Assembly (NCBI GenBank): GCA_032433765.1
Contig: JAVIAB010000124.1
Span: forward strand, 91,754,845 to 91,818,844
DNA: 64,000 bases
Direction: 5' to 3'
Source: Megaustenia siamemsis
Taxonomy: Eukaryota > Mollusca > Gastropoda > Stylommatophora > Ariophantidae
Numbering within the stretch: the first letter of the stretch is position 1; each line of letters opens with the position of its first letter. The translations under genes and the position numbers were made by a program. Below, piece by piece: positions 35,395-49,300 of the stretch. The notes under the pieces were generated by a model. That model was given only the letters and a program-made list of their open reading frames with translations, did no database searches and had not been told where the DNA came from.

Positions 35395-36392
35395 CAACAT
35401 TACATTTGCAATTCAAACAAGGACGCTTCTATCAATAATACAGAGCATTATCATTTTGCGTCAGACAAACAAGGAGTCAGACAAGGCTGTGTTCTGTCGA
35501 CGGATTTGTTTTCACTTTACAGCGAACATATTATGATATCAATAGTAGACAAAATAGGAATTGAAGTCAACGGTCACAACATAAATAATTTACTATATAC
35601 GGATGACGCAGTCGTAATAGCAGAGACAGAGAATGAGCTACAAGAAATGATAGATATAACAGTAAAAGAAAAGTAATAAAATAAGAAAGTAATAAAAAAT
35701 AAGAAAGGTTTCAGTCTGAATAGTAAGAAAACAGAAGTAATGGTTATTTCGAAGAAACAATCATCACCATCATGCAGCATAAAAATAAACAAGACAAATC
35801 TGAAACAAGTGTAACGTTTGAAATACTTGGGCACAGTGATAACATCAGATGGAAGATGCAACACAGAAATAAAAAGCAGAATAGCTCAGGCCAAAATAGC
35901 ATTTCAGAAAATGAAAAATATCTTATGCAACAAATCTATGTCAATAGAAATGAGAAAGAAAGTTCATCGATGCTATATAGAACCAATCGTGACCTATGGA
36001 AGCGAATCATGGAAAATAGACAAACAAATGAAAAGACGATTAGAGGCCACAGAGATGGGATTTCTCAGAAGAATGTTGAAAGTTCCATGGACAGCTAAAA
36101 AGATCAATGGGAAAGTTCTCAAAGAGGGAGCACAAAAAGGGAGCTCTTAAAAACATCAGAAAGAAGCAATCACCATTTTTGGGGCACATCATGAGAAGAG
36201 GAAAGTTGGAATACTTGGTTACAACTGGCAAAATAAAAGGAAAGAGAGATCGCGGACGACAAAGAGAGAAAATACTGGATAGCTTGGTGTCATGGCATGG
36301 AAAACAGTCAACAACAGAACTCATACGATGCACTGTGGATAGATGATTGTGGAAGGACATGATCGCCAACGCCAACCGGTACGGTACATGAT
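35395..36392 (+). mobile_element. LINE-B copy: RT palm to 3' end
   Basis: Open frame 35392-35676 reads DKQGVRQGCVLSTDLFSLYS and then LLYTDDAVV, a YTDD variant of the YADD catalytic box. A frame break at about 35680 follows, then KYLGTVITSDGRC (35818-36150) and GKIKGKRDRGRQREKILD to RYGT. The tail is TGATGATGATGAT at 36389. Confidence 0.83.
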
Positions 36393-36589
36393 GATGATGA
36401 TCCTTGTGCGTGATGTTATTCTACGATTTTCTCTTGCGATTACTATACAAGTTTTGCTGATTTCTCTTATATGTTGTGTCTTGTCTTGTAAAGGTTGGGC
36501 GGTGAGTGACAATCAGACCCTGAAACTTGTCCATGGAAACCTCTAGGCGGAGAAATCTTCGATGAAGAATATTGTAGTGTTATAATAAT

Positions 36590-36900
36590 GAGTCATGTGG
36601 ACATATGTGGGACATATGTGGGACATATGTGGGACATATGTGGGACATATGTGGGACATATGATAAGAAGAGGCAACAAAAGAATTTCAAAACAGCCCCT
36701 CTATGGAAAACATCAGGATACAGGAAAAGATGACGACCCAAAGAGACACAAAAAGAACACTAATAAGAGAAGAAAAGTTGGCAGGCATCGACTCTTAAGA
36801 TGAGATCGAACATCTCGCCAAGAATAGAGATGGATGGCGAAACCACTTCAAGCTCTATGTGATGTCTATCGAAGTCGAGAGGATCACGATCAAGATATGG
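36590..36900 (+). mobile_element. LINE terminal remnant containing an 11-bp tandem repeat
   Basis: GHMIRRGNKRISKQPLYGK and, after stops, MAKPLQALCDVYRSRED resemble the C-terminus of RT proteins with a GHVxRM...IPKQALY...WRxxV order. An array of GTGGGACATAT (six units, 36603-36662) sits at its start. Confidence 0.5.
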
Positions 36901-37245
36901 CATATTGGATATACTACTTTTTTTTCTTCAAACGGCATGCCTGGCTGGAAATTCAAGTCATTCATTATTGATAATTTTCTCTGTTCATTTAAAGTAAGTA
37001 ACACTTGTTAGATTTCTAACTCTTCTAATATAATAAAACTTCTTAATATGAATATTGAACTTCTTAAACAAATTCTTTAGTGCAATATGTAGCTTCTATT
37101 AGATATACGCGTTTGTACAACAGTTAATAGTGTCAATTAGATATAGGGTTAAGGCAAAGAAATGCAAGTGAATGCATAAAAATGCGAAGCTGCAGTAAAG
37201 CTGAATGTGATGAAAAATTTAAAAAATAGAAAAAAATGGTATGTT

Positions 37246-37350
37246 AGAAGCTTTACGTGATTAGTGGACAACACAGATTAAACGACGTTACGTTGTATTG
37301 GGCCGAAACGTCGTTTAATCTGTGTCGTCCACTAATCACGTAAAGCTTCT
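37246..37350. repeat. Fold-back (inverted repeat) element with 44-bp arms
   Basis: Left arm 37246-37289 and right arm 37307-37350 are reverse complements with one mismatch, separated by 17 bp. A related sequence, arm only, lies at about 26828-26875 (AAGCTTCATGT, AGTGGACAACA, ACGACGTTTT). Could be a MITE. Confidence 0.85.
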
Positions 37351-37367
37351 ATTAGATATATATGTTT

Positions 37368-39385
37368 CATCATCATCATCGAGTGCCATCACCGCAGCGA
37401 AGGTTGGCTACCATGAAACGCCATTCTGCTCTGTCTCTTGCTTTGATAGTGCAGGTTGTCATAGGCTGATTTGTCCATCTTTTGATGTTACTCGTCCATG
37501 TTAGTCTTGGTCTGCCTCTGCATCTTTTACCTTGTATTTTCCCCTCCAATATTACTTTTATTAGGCTGTTGTGTATTTTAACATGGCCCAAAAAATCACA
37601 TTTGTCTTGTTTGGATTGTGTTTAGTAGTTCTCTTTTCATTTGTAGTTGTTTTAAGACTTCATCGTTCGTTTTCTTTTCTTTCCATCCAATTCTACCTAT
37701 TCTTCTATATATCCACATTTCAAAGGCTTTAATTCTCTTTTCTGTTTTCTTGTATAATGTCATTGTTTCTGCACCATATAGGAATGTTGAGAAGTCATAC
37801 ATTTTGCTATTCTAAGTTTGAGCCTTGCTGTTATTTGTTTTAATGTTCTTCATGACATTAAAATTACTTTTTGCCATTCATATTCTTTTGTTTATTTCAG
37901 TTTTACATTTTCCATCACCGGTTATAGTATGTCCAAGGTAGTTGTAGTTCTGAACTGTCTCCATGTCTATTTCTTCAATTTTGATATCCACTTGTGAGTT
38001 TTGAGTATTTTCTTTGCTTATGATCATAATTTTTGTCGTTTTTGATATTCATATCTAGTCCACATTTTTTTGCTTGTCATGTTTATTTCATTAAGTAATT
38101 GTTGTAGATCTTTAGGATTTTCTGTTAGTAGTACAGTATCGTCAGCATATCTTAGGTTATTGATTATCTTTCCATTAATTTGTAGGCCTGGCATCTCTGT
38201 GATGTTTTGAAAGATTTTCTCAGTGTATAGATTGAACAAGCTTGGTGATAGGATGCATCCCTGTCTTACTCCTCATTTATATCAATGGGTGTAGAGTTCT
38301 CTGTTATATTTTATTATTGCTGTTTGCTCCCAGTATATATTACATATTAGTCGTATGTCCATGTCATCTAGATGTATCTCTTTTAGGCATTCTATAAGTT
38401 GTTTGTGGTGTATTCTATCAAAAGCTTTGGTGTTATCTATGAAGCAGGCATATATTGGTTTGTTTACATCTGTTTACTTTTCGATTAATGTTCTCATGCA
38501 GAATATGGCTTCTTTTGTTCCACTATTTTTCCTGAATCCAAATTGCTGCTCATCTAATTCAGCATTGATTTTATTCTTATTTCTTCCTTGTATAACTTTG
38601 ATCAACATTTTTGTAACATGGCTCATTAGACTTATTGTTCTAAAGTCAACTGCACCATTCTTTTTAGGCAATGCATTGAAAGTTGATGTTTTTAGTTCAT
38701 GTTGTATGTATCCTGTGTGGTATATGTCGTTGCATATGTATGTTATCACTTCAATGCCAAAATCCTCTAGTGTCCGTATCATCTCTATCTGTATGCTGTC
38801 AGGTCCTGCTGCTTTTCCCTTTTTCCTGGTTTTTATAGCTTTTTCCACCTCAGATTTTACGATTTTATAGCCTGATATACATTTCATGACTGGTTTCTTG
38901 TCACTTTGATCATGAAATAGTTCTGTTATATATTCCTGCCATCTATCTATTATCATCGTTATTGTCTGTTTTTATTTTTCCTTTTTTGTCTGCAATGCAT
39001 CCACCTTCTGTGGACTTTTTTTTATTTTTATTAGTCATTCTCTTTATTTCGGTGTGCATTCCTCAAAAGTCTTGTTTGCTTTCCATAGTTTCTATTTCTA
39101 TACATTTTTGGCTATGCCAGTCTTCTTTTGCCTTTTTGCACATTTTGCGTATTTCATTATCTATTTTATAGTATTGGGCAGTGTTCTTCGCTTGTCTCCT
39201 TTCTTCCATTTTTTCTAAGATGTTGTCAGTTATCCATTTTTGTTTTTTTGTTCTTTTCTTTTTGGGAAAGGTGTCGCAGGTTTCTTGTATGCTTTTCTTT
39301 ATGCATTTTCATTTGGTTGTGTCTTTTACTCATCAGGATTTTCTCTTCTGTATTGCTCAATTCCTTCTTCTAGCAGCTTCTGATG
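37368..39385 (-). mobile_element. LINE-A copy 3, about 2 kb, the longest copy
   Basis: The minus strand encodes, from 39385 to 37368, the linker before RT, then KAAGPDSIQIEMIR (38956-38474 ORF), LMSHVTKMLIKVIQ, QQFGFRKNSGTKEA, FIDNTKAFDRI, the region that should read GVRQGC (frame broken near 38270), an intact YADDTVLL box at about 38156, NYNYLGHTI and the GRPRLTWTSNIKRW tail. The endonuclease domain is absent (5' truncation). TATATGTTT flanks both sides (37359-37367 and 39386-39394). It has inserted into a 39-bp-type tandem array. Confidence 0.87.
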
Positions 39386-39394
39386 TATATGTTT

Positions 39395-39480
39395 ATGAAA
39401 CAATAAATAGTATATATTAGATGTATGTGTTTATATAACAATAAATAGTATCTATTAGATATATGCGTTTATATAAATAA
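39395..39480. repeat. Roughly 39-bp tandem repeat interrupted by LINE-A
   Basis: Units of the type AATAGTATCTATTAGATAT + GCGTTTATATAACAA. Related units lie at 37090-37145 and 37340-37367, on the other side of the LINE-A insertion and the fold-back element. Confidence 0.7.
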
Positions 39481-40212
39481 AAATGTGTTTTTTTCCCTGC
39501 GCTAATTACAAATTGTACTTGTCAATTCTTATCACTTGCATACCACAGACTTGAGAGGTTAAAAATTACTTAACTTGGCATTTATTAGTGGTATAATTGA
39601 CAGTTTCTTCACACACTCCACATCTAAATAGTGGCATCTCACATACAGAAACTCGTGACATGTATGCGCATTTGAATATCACACAATATTTTAAATGAGT
39701 AATTACACAGTAAAGTAATAAAGATCGCCTGAAGGTACTAAACACACCGGTTCTGTAGAGCAACTATGTCCTGATATGTCACACTACCACGAATGCTAAA
39801 ACTGCCTAAACGTTAAAATCAATATTTCAGTTCTTGAATGATTGTAAATTACGAGTAAAATATCGACTTTGTTCAAGCACGTGGGCTATTGTTAATTATT
39901 TTAGAAAATCGAGATTTTCTCTCTAGTGTTTAATTAAATGATATTTTGAGATCACAATAAAATCGCACATTTCTCTGTGATAACCTGGGCATAAGTAGTC
40001 ATTTATTATAGCATTTGTTACATTTGACTACAGTGTAATGAAACCTAGAGCGACGATAAACCTTAATAACAACGAAAATGTGTTAACTTTATAAAACCAA
40101 TATCATCACATTTATTGTGTGAAAGGGGCGCATTTATTTAGCAAGGAGTGCAGTTTGCTTTTCCTAGAGAAATAATTTATTATACATTTGTTAAAGCCAT
40201 TTATTGCTGACA
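39481..40212. other. Upstream region of gene 2, no gene seen
   Basis: AT-rich; likely contains the gene 2 promoter. No repeat recognised. Confidence 0.5.
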
Positions 40213-40390
40213 ATGAATTCCTCTCTTGGTGGTTTCTTTATAAGTGATCAAACAATAATGATTTATCAATATGTTACTTTTGGTGTTCTGTGTCAGATTC
40301 TCAACATCTTTGGCATCGTTACAAACATTATCAACATTATTTGCTTTGCCCAGCAAGGTTTTCAAGATTCAGTGAACATCAATCTATTGG
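40213..40390 (+). CDS. Gene 2 exon 1: N-terminus and TM1
   Basis: ATG at 40213 begins MNSSLGGFF (NSS sequon), then TM1 with GIVTN and the loop GFQDSVN. The donor TTGG|GTATAT at 40390/40391 leaves phase 1. The open frame extends upstream only through a TTG codon, so the ATG is the natural start. Confidence 0.87.
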
Positions 40391-43300
40391 GTATATCATT
40401 TAATATCCTCTTGTCAATGTATATAATGTTGTAGTTCATCATCTTCATCATCATGTACCGTCTCTACATTGAAGGTTGGCTATCATGGAGCGTCATTCCG
40501 CTTTGTCTCCCGCTTTGATGGTGCAGGTTGTCATAGGCTGACTTGTTCATCTTTTGATGTTACACGTCCATGTCAGATTTGGTCTGCCTCTATTGTCCTG
40601 TATTTTACCTTCCAATACTACTTTTAGTAGGTTGTTGTAATTATATTTTTGAAATTACCAAAAACAAAAAGAAACACACACAAAAAACACATTAAGAAAA
40701 GCCAAAATATAAATAGTTTAAAATATAATAAAACAACCCCTTTCTCCCATCAAATATGACGTATAATTCTGCAATGTTTTACGAATAATTAATGTTTTTT
40801 TTTTTTACAATCAACCAATTTGTTTAGCAGTCTGATCAATTATATCTATCTTTTATTTCGGCTGTTTTATTGTCTATATCTGGAATGTCGTTTCCTGTAT
40901 AAATGTCTTTTGTAATTCTTGCAGTGGCCCTTATAGTTGTGTCTGTAGTGTTGTATATATGGTTCAATGGATTTTCTCCAGTCTACTATATTCAGTGCAG
41001 TCTTGAAGTATGAGTTCAACAGTCTGGGGCGCATGTCCACATGTACAAGTAGTTGAGGTGCCGATCTTGGATTTCCCATACATGTGACTATGGAGTCGAT
41101 TGAGTCCTATTCTGAGACGTATAATGATATCTTGTTCTCATCTATTCATATTATGAAAGGCATTCTGATTTGGGGCTTGTGGTCTTCTGATTGATGTGTC
41201 TGTTTCTTCTGATGCTAATTAACGTGTGCATCTAGTTGTGTGCTTGTTGCGCCTTCCTTTGCCAACTGATCCGCTTTCTCGTTTCCTCGTATTCCATAGT
41301 GAGATGGGATCCACTACAAGGCGACCCCGTAGTGCTTGCAGAGTTCAGTCAATAAGGTCTGCAGTGGCTATTTTCTAGATTCCAGTCTGGAGTGCTGATC
41401 TTGCATCGATCAAAAACACTACGGGCTATAGGCTAAGATTACTGTTCAGTAGTTTTTCTATTGCCAACTTTATTGCTTGGATTTCTACATTGTAATTGTG
41501 ACAATATTTCCCTGTTGCTATTTTATTCATATCGCTAGTGTTATGTGTGACTCTATTTATGCACCTGCTCCCCCATTCTTTACTGATTTCTGTGCTGATC
41601 CATCTGTGTACACACAAACCCATAGGTCTTGTTGATTTTCTTCACCCAAGAAACTGAGAGTGATTATTTTACGCTGAAGACTATTATGTTCCTCTTTGTC
41701 AAGTAATCATTTCACTTCTATCCGTATTTGTATTGATAATCTTGATTCCTCTGTCCAGGGAGTCTGTTCTGGTATGGGCAGTAAAGGGTTAACAACTCTT
41801 GGCATGTCTGGTGTTTGTCTACTAATACGCTTGGCTTGGTGGATAAAACTGTTTCTCTTAAATCGTCCCAATGCAAGATTTTGGAATCGGTCCTTCATTG
41901 GATGTCTCGGCATGCATGAAAAACTGTCTGCCTGTATCAGCACCCTTATGTCCCTCCGTTCTCTCAGTGCTGGTAGCCTCCACAATTTCTCCATCTCCAA
42001 TATTGGTGTTGATTTCATTGCTCCTGTGATGGCCCTAAGTGCCTGGTTTTATACTTTATCCAGCTCTTGCAGTGTGGTGTTTAATGCTGAGCACCATGCA
42101 GATGATCCATATTCTAGATGTAGGCGTATACTCTGTTGGTAAACTTTACTGAGTATTTTCCCACTCTCACCCCACGTGTTTCCACACAGCTTTCTTAGAA
42201 TAGCCAACTTCCTCCTTGCTTTTTGGGTTGCCTTATTTATCTGCTGTTTCCATGATAGTTTGTTGTCAAATATACTCAGTGCTAAGTCTGTCGTTCGCTT
42301 TAGATGAAAGACATATCCGGTGCCCATATAAGGTTAACTGACTAAAAACCGATCAACTTTCCAAGGTAGACTAACTTAGTTTAAGATCTAGATTACATTA
42401 CAAGTTAATTGCTATTACTTGTTCATATTTTCTTGCAGTGGTTCCTCAAAAGAGCAGTAACTATATCATGTAAAATTACTCGTCGAAGAGTAATTTTATT
42501 ACACATATTTATATTAACTATTTTAATTAGTTGCATAACATTATGTTTGTAGGTCACCTTGAATTGTGCCACTTTATAACTACATGGACGTGGCTCGTCC
42601 CTTATGTTAGAAAAAGAAAAGTAAAGAGTTCCGTTACGTCACGTGTCCTATGGGGAATACGGAGTTAGTGTTCATATGTTATACATACATTTGGCGAGTT
42701 ATTTTTGCGTTCATGAGGTCGGTATTACGCCGGTGTCGTTTTACTTCCGGAGAACAACAATTTGGTATCCATTTCCGTACATTAGAAGCAACTATTTTTC
42801 TTCTCACAAATTAATTAAAATTATGAAATGTTTGGATTCTGCTACGACTTCTGTCATTTATATTTTCTCCTATGATAACGTTGCCTATAATGTTGGTTAG
42901 TTGAAACTCAACTCTAACACGCACACTACTCTGAAATGTACCCTTAATTCTCAATAAAAACCAACATACCCAGACGACTAGGAAATGAGGAGAAAATTAT
43001 TATTGATAAATCTCTCTTTGCGATCAAGACTCAATCAGAGTAGGATTCCAGACTCTCTCATGAAGTCAGCTGTCTGTTTAAGTGGTTCTATTGCCCCATA
43101 TAGTTTCTCTTCTAATGAGGTGGGTGTGGACCACATTGTTCTTCTCAGGTCTGTGTACTGGGGGCAATCCTGTAGAACATGTTTTGTAGTCATATTGTCC
43201 AGTGTATAGTGGCATAGGCTGGTTGTACCAATTTTGAATTTCATGAACATTTGATTCCTCATTCTATTGTGGCCAGTGTGTAGGCGAAGTATGATGACAT

Positions 43301-46300
43301 GATCCCTCCTTGATAGTTGATGGTATCCGTCCCTCTCGTTATGCTTTGGGTGTTCTTGTTTCCATTTGTCATGGTACTGACCTTTAAGGATGGATTTGGC
43401 TTCAACATAACTGAGCGGATGGTTCTCTTGTGGTAATCTCTCACCCTCTTTAGCTAATTTGTCTGCACGTTCGTTCCCGTGTATATTACAGTGTGATGGT
43501 ATCCACTGAATGACTACTCTCTGGAAGTTATTGATCAATGAAGAATATGAAGGATTGTGAGTCCCCAACAATGCGTCTACGAATGCAACTTAAGAGTTCT
43601 CGATATGAACGCAACTGATCTGGAACAAGTAACTAGTGACGCAGCTTCCGCTGTAATTGAGCAGCCCTAACGAATAAATTATACATGAAAATAAAGAGGG
43701 ACACGTTATCTAGATTATATGGCATGCACTGAAACAAACAGCCATAACTTAAAACATGCTATTCATGTAGAGTGTCACATTCATTAAATATCAATACAGA
43801 GAAAAATGATTATGTGTATGTTCTACGTTGTTAATGCACATGGCTGCAGTCTTTTCAGTGAATCAAGCGTTGTAGGTACATTGATTGTTGCCACGTTATA
43901 GTACTACGCATCGTGTGGGGTGATGTGGGTCTGCTATGGACGGATCGTACATTCCTGACACTCTAAAAGAAGAAGTTAAATAAAGTAAAGAGCCCCCGTT
44001 ACGCCAAGTGACGTATAGGGAATATGGTGTTAGTGACCATAAATTTTACGGACCTTCAGCACATGATTTTTGGGGTAATGTGGTCGGTATTACGCCCGTG
44101 CCGCTTTACTTTCCCAGAAAAAATCCGGTATCCATTTAAGGCTGGGTGAGATCGGAAGCCATCGGTTGGGATCGAACCCTACCTCTTGTCCGTTGTAGCC
44201 CAGTTCACTAACCACTGAGCTATCGCGGCTCCCAGTAAAAGAAGTAGGCCGAATGAAAGATTTCGATGACATTCGTGACAACCCTTTTTGGCTGTCAAAT
44301 CATCAGCTCAAGGGGGATTTTACCTAAAAACATGAGAGCTATAGGGGGAACAAGCGAATCATGGACAGTGGACAAACAAATGAAAAGACGATTGGAGGCC
44401 ACAGAGATGGGATTTCTCAGAAGAATGTTGAAAGTTCCCGGGACAGCTAAAAAGACCAATGAGGAAGTTCTCAAATAACAACAAAAAAAGGGAACTCTTA
44501 AAAAACATCAGAAAGAAGCAATCAACATTTTTCGGGCACATCATGAGAAGAGGAAAGTTGGAATACTTGGTTACAACTGGCAAAATAAAAGGAAAGAGAG
44601 ATCGCGGACGACAAAGAGAGAAAATACTGGATAGCTTGGTGACATGGCATGGAAAACAGTCAACAACAGAACTGACACGATGCACTGTAGATAGAAGATT
44701 GTGGAGGGACATGATCACCTACGCCAACCGGTATGGCACATGATGATGATGATAGGGGGAACAAGGAAATACTTGGGAAGCAGTTTTTATTTCTCTGTCG
44801 TTTCACGCTTCGGGATTTGCTGAGGAGATATCGAAGCATTTAGGGACAATTGTTCAATCTGCAATGAAGATAATCAACGACTATCATAGCATTACATGTA
44901 ACAGAAAGAGTAAACACCACGTTTGTGTTTATTTAGTGTTTGTGTTTATTGAACACTTTTAACGTATGCACGAGCTATTTATTTTCTTTGCAGGTTTGGC
45001 AGTATCTGATCTCTGTAGTCTTGTCACAATGGTCTGGACGTGTATTTGTGTCACTCCAAGTATTACTGAAGCGGATTTACCTTTCGAGCCAATAGACATT
45101 GCTTATATAATATCAGGATTACCGCATTTGTCATTCACACGAGTCAGCAGTTGTATCACCGCTACAATTACGTTAGAGAGATGTTTGTGTATAACTGCTC
45201 CTTTGAAGGTTTGGTTTGAGAGTCACCTTTTAAAATCTGTTTCTAAAATTAGAATGTGAATTTTTAAGAGGATTATTTAAGCTTGTGAGTGTATGTGTAT
45301 GTTTGCTTAAGAAAGGTCACGTGTAAGTGTATTTCCCTGTTGAAGTATTTATATATGTTCCTTTATTGAGATGACATGCTTCTGTAGAATTATCATAATG
45401 GTAAAAGAAACCGAAACCAGAATAAAAAATAAAAAAAATAGAACACGGATTAGAACTGATAATACGGTCAATTAATCTAAATAAGAAAAGAAAACGTTTT
45501 GACCACAGCAAACGTCATAACGGATTTTATCCTAAAGAAAACGGAGAAAAAAATACTTTCAAGAACTATTAAGGATTCGGTCTAGAAGACAATTGGATCA
45601 AGACTTAAAGACTATCAACAGACTATATTCACTGAGACAGACAACACAGCTACACAAAGAAAACAGACTGACGGTTAAAAGAACTACATCCTCCCATATA
45701 AATCATCATTTAAATGATGATTATATCGTTGTTCAATAATGTATAATAATGGTGGTCGGTAGAATGAAGTTACTAGAGACAAAACGGGTAGGAAGGACAT
45801 CACAACAATGTAGACTGCAAATATTTAGATGGAAAAAATTGAAAGTAGTGATCATCAATTCCATACATGATGCCTCCAGTTGTTTTGATTATGTTTTCCC
45901 TCTGGTCCCAATAGATCAATTTACAAGAACATGGATAGAACCCACGCCTTCTAGCAGAGGCAATCATCAGTTCATGTTTCTCTTCAGTTTCTATTGTTAT
46001 TTGCTCTTTGTGTAGTTTTAGGTCCAGCAAGCCATTCTCTTAAACTGCCTAACATACTTTCTATATTTTTCCGCTCTTTTTCGTCCCCCTCTCTTATTAT
46101 TTCCTCTTAGATTTTAGAAAGCAATGTCTTTTCTATAGGCAGGGCATTCCCATATATGTTCGGCACCCGTTCCAGGAAAGAACAAAGTGTTCGTCACAAT
46201 CGTCCATACTCATCGACTGAACGTGTTTCATTCTGCAAACATAGATATGCACACACAAAGATATGAGATGGGACTAACATAGCCATGCACACACAAGGAT

Positions 46301-49300
46301 AATAGATGTGACAAACACAGACATGCACACACAAAGATATGAGATGGGACTAACATAGCCATGCACACACAAGGATAATAGATGTGACAAACACAGACAT
46401 GCACACACAAAGATATGAGACATGACTAACATAAACATGCACACAAAGATATGAGATATCACTAACCCAGACATGCACACACAAAGATATGACATATGAC
46501 TAACACTGGTACACACTAAGATATGAGATATGACTACACAGACACACATAAAGATATGAGACATGATTAACACGGACACACCGAGATATGAGACATGACT
46601 AACATGACACACACCAAGATATGAGCCATGGCCAGCACACACAATCTAAGATATGAGCCATGGCTAGGACAGAAACACAGCAAGATATGAGCCATGGCTT
46701 CACTAAAAAACACAAAAAAATGAACCATGTCTAGCACAGAAACACATTAAAGTGTCCATATGCTTGGGCTTGTTGTAGTCGGCAGATTCTTCTGAACGTG
46801 GGAATCACAGGTTTCGTTAAACAGTTGTCCGGAGATTTGAGAGTGCAGTCTGACGCATAGAACGTTCTCTTGCATGTACAGATTCCCGATTGACTGTTGA
46901 CAGGTGTCGTTGAAACAGTTGTCCGGACATTTGAGAGTACATATGATGTCACAGCCATCAGAACACATCTGTTCGCACTGTAGCCCAAAATTACCATCTG
47001 GACAAGTGTCATTACAGGTATAGCCAAGATGTTTACATTGTAGGCATTTTCCAGATTTTTCCTCAAATAAAGGACAGACACTGAGACAAGACCCGGAACA
47101 GTCGTGTCCATAGATCTCATGTGAACAGTAGCCGTGACAAGTACCGATGATGACATTGCAGCCTTTACTACACCCACTACACACTGCACAAAACGACAAG
47201 AATGCTCGTCGAGACAATAGGTGTCTGTAAATGTCTTTGTGTGTGTATGTCTGTGTTAGTCACATCTCACATATTCTGTAAATGTCTTTGTGTGTGTATG
47301 TCTGTGTTAGTCACACCTCACATCTTTGTGTGTCCGTGTCTGTATTAGTCACCTCTAGTGACTCGGGCAGATGGTGCTCGTAAACCTGGGAGGGCCTACC
47401 ATCTAAGGGCAGAATCCCCCTACAGAAAAGATCATCTGCTGCCTTGCAGGAAGATTGGGGACAATCAAAGGCTAGGGAAAGCAAACCCGAATAAAATGCT
47501 GGCTGAAATCGGATGCACTGGGCCACTGGCGCAGAACACAGTGCAACGTATTAACGGGTGTTCAGTCAGAGTGGATCTGACAGACTCTAATTGTGATGTT
47601 CTGTCTGTGGGGGCGATCAACACACTTAGCCTGACAGCTGACTTCACATGAGAGTCTGCAATCCTTACTCTGATTGAGTCCTGAACGCAGAGAGAGAGAG
47701 AGAGAGAGAGAGAGATTCTGTAAACATGCGTGTTATTGCGTTAATAAAAACTGTTCTATTGAACGTGCCGCCTTAAACTGTACAAATGGCGCGCAGCTCA
47801 AAATTGATACTTTCGGGTCGCTGTAATGGCCGTCATGGGCAGCATGATCTCCATGCACCAGCGCAAATTCTGGTGTAGATTTCATGATCAGTAGGCGTGT
47901 CCCAGGAATCGCAGTCCGAGCAAATGAAGTCAGGCCTGAACTTTGATGAAATGCCCGATCCGACCTCAGTTCATCTGATTGCAAGTTTGCAGTCAAATAC
48001 AGATCACACAACCCGTTCCAGGCAAAGACGGAATCTGGTACCGTTCCACTACACTACACGGTCAGTCGCATGAAGCACAATCTCAGCGCATGGGCGTGAA
48101 AACCATTGTTGATTTTGTGGTCAGGTGAATACGGCTGGACTACATCTGTTACTGTCTCCACAAACTAAAATCCAACCAGAATCAATTGATGCCACATTGC
48201 CACAAACATGACACTTGTGCTGAACCTGATTCGACTAAGCGGCCATCTTGGTCATCACACCAACAACCTGAAGTCTCTGTTATTTCCTGTTGTCAACTTG
48301 TATTATTGTATTTCATTACATGGCCAATACTTACTGATAACCGTTCCCTTATAACTAACGTTGGCAATATAAAACATTATTTTTGATCATCGCTCCTAAA
48401 GTCATCAATAATATTTTTTAGCTGTTCGTGGTAGCTCCTTACATCTAATTTTTATGTGATCTGGTTGTGTAAACAGTATACGTTTCGTTTACATTACATT
48501 TGTTATATTACTCCTATGTTTAAAATGGATTATTGTTTTATTTTATGTTATTATAATGTTAATCATCGATTCGAAAATATATTTTAATTTGAATTAATTG
48601 AAGAGGGCGTATTTGACAGCTGCCAATGACCTTATTTTTTTATTGTTCCCATAGTCAACATGACTTTACTCGTGTCATCCTGTAGGCGCATCGCTTATTT
48701 CACAAGATGACGAAACGTACGTGCAGTGATGGTTCTGGTAGTTTGATGGTTATTTACACATGTTAAGTAAAAAGTAAAGTACCCCCGTCACACCAAGTGG
48801 TGTACAGGGAATATGGTGTTCGTGACCATAAATTTTACAGACATTCGGCACATGGTTTTTGGGGTAATATGGTCGGTATTACGCCCGTGCCGCTTTACTT
48901 TCCCATAAAAATTCCGGTACCCATTAAAGGCTGGATTTACACATATACTATCTATCTATTGACCTTTCGAGCCGTAGCCGGCCCTATAGGACGCAGACCA
49001 ATATACTCCTTCTCTTAATCAGATCTACGTTTCATTAACAAAATCGTTTTTACGATAGCGTCTTCTTAAACCTCTGATCAACGGTTCTATACTAAGCCGG
49101 AGAAAAATCATTCCTCCGTCTTGGATACAACCGGAAACTCATATTGGTCACCCATTAATGTAATAGTAATAGAGTTGCAGAAAAAAAAGTGAAAAACATA
49201 CATGAAACAACGTGTATTGAAACATTTTGATTTTGAATCATGTAGGCAAAAATAAAAGAAACGAGATTAAATAAATTATAGAACTACTGCGATCAGAAAA

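Noticed and set aside
38355..38870. 171-codon plus frame
   Set aside because: Antisense of the LINE-A reverse transcriptase.
46731..47189. Second EGF-like ORF as a separate gene
   Set aside because: Same locus as the EGF pseudo-exon in a shifted frame; only its last third carries the cysteine pattern.
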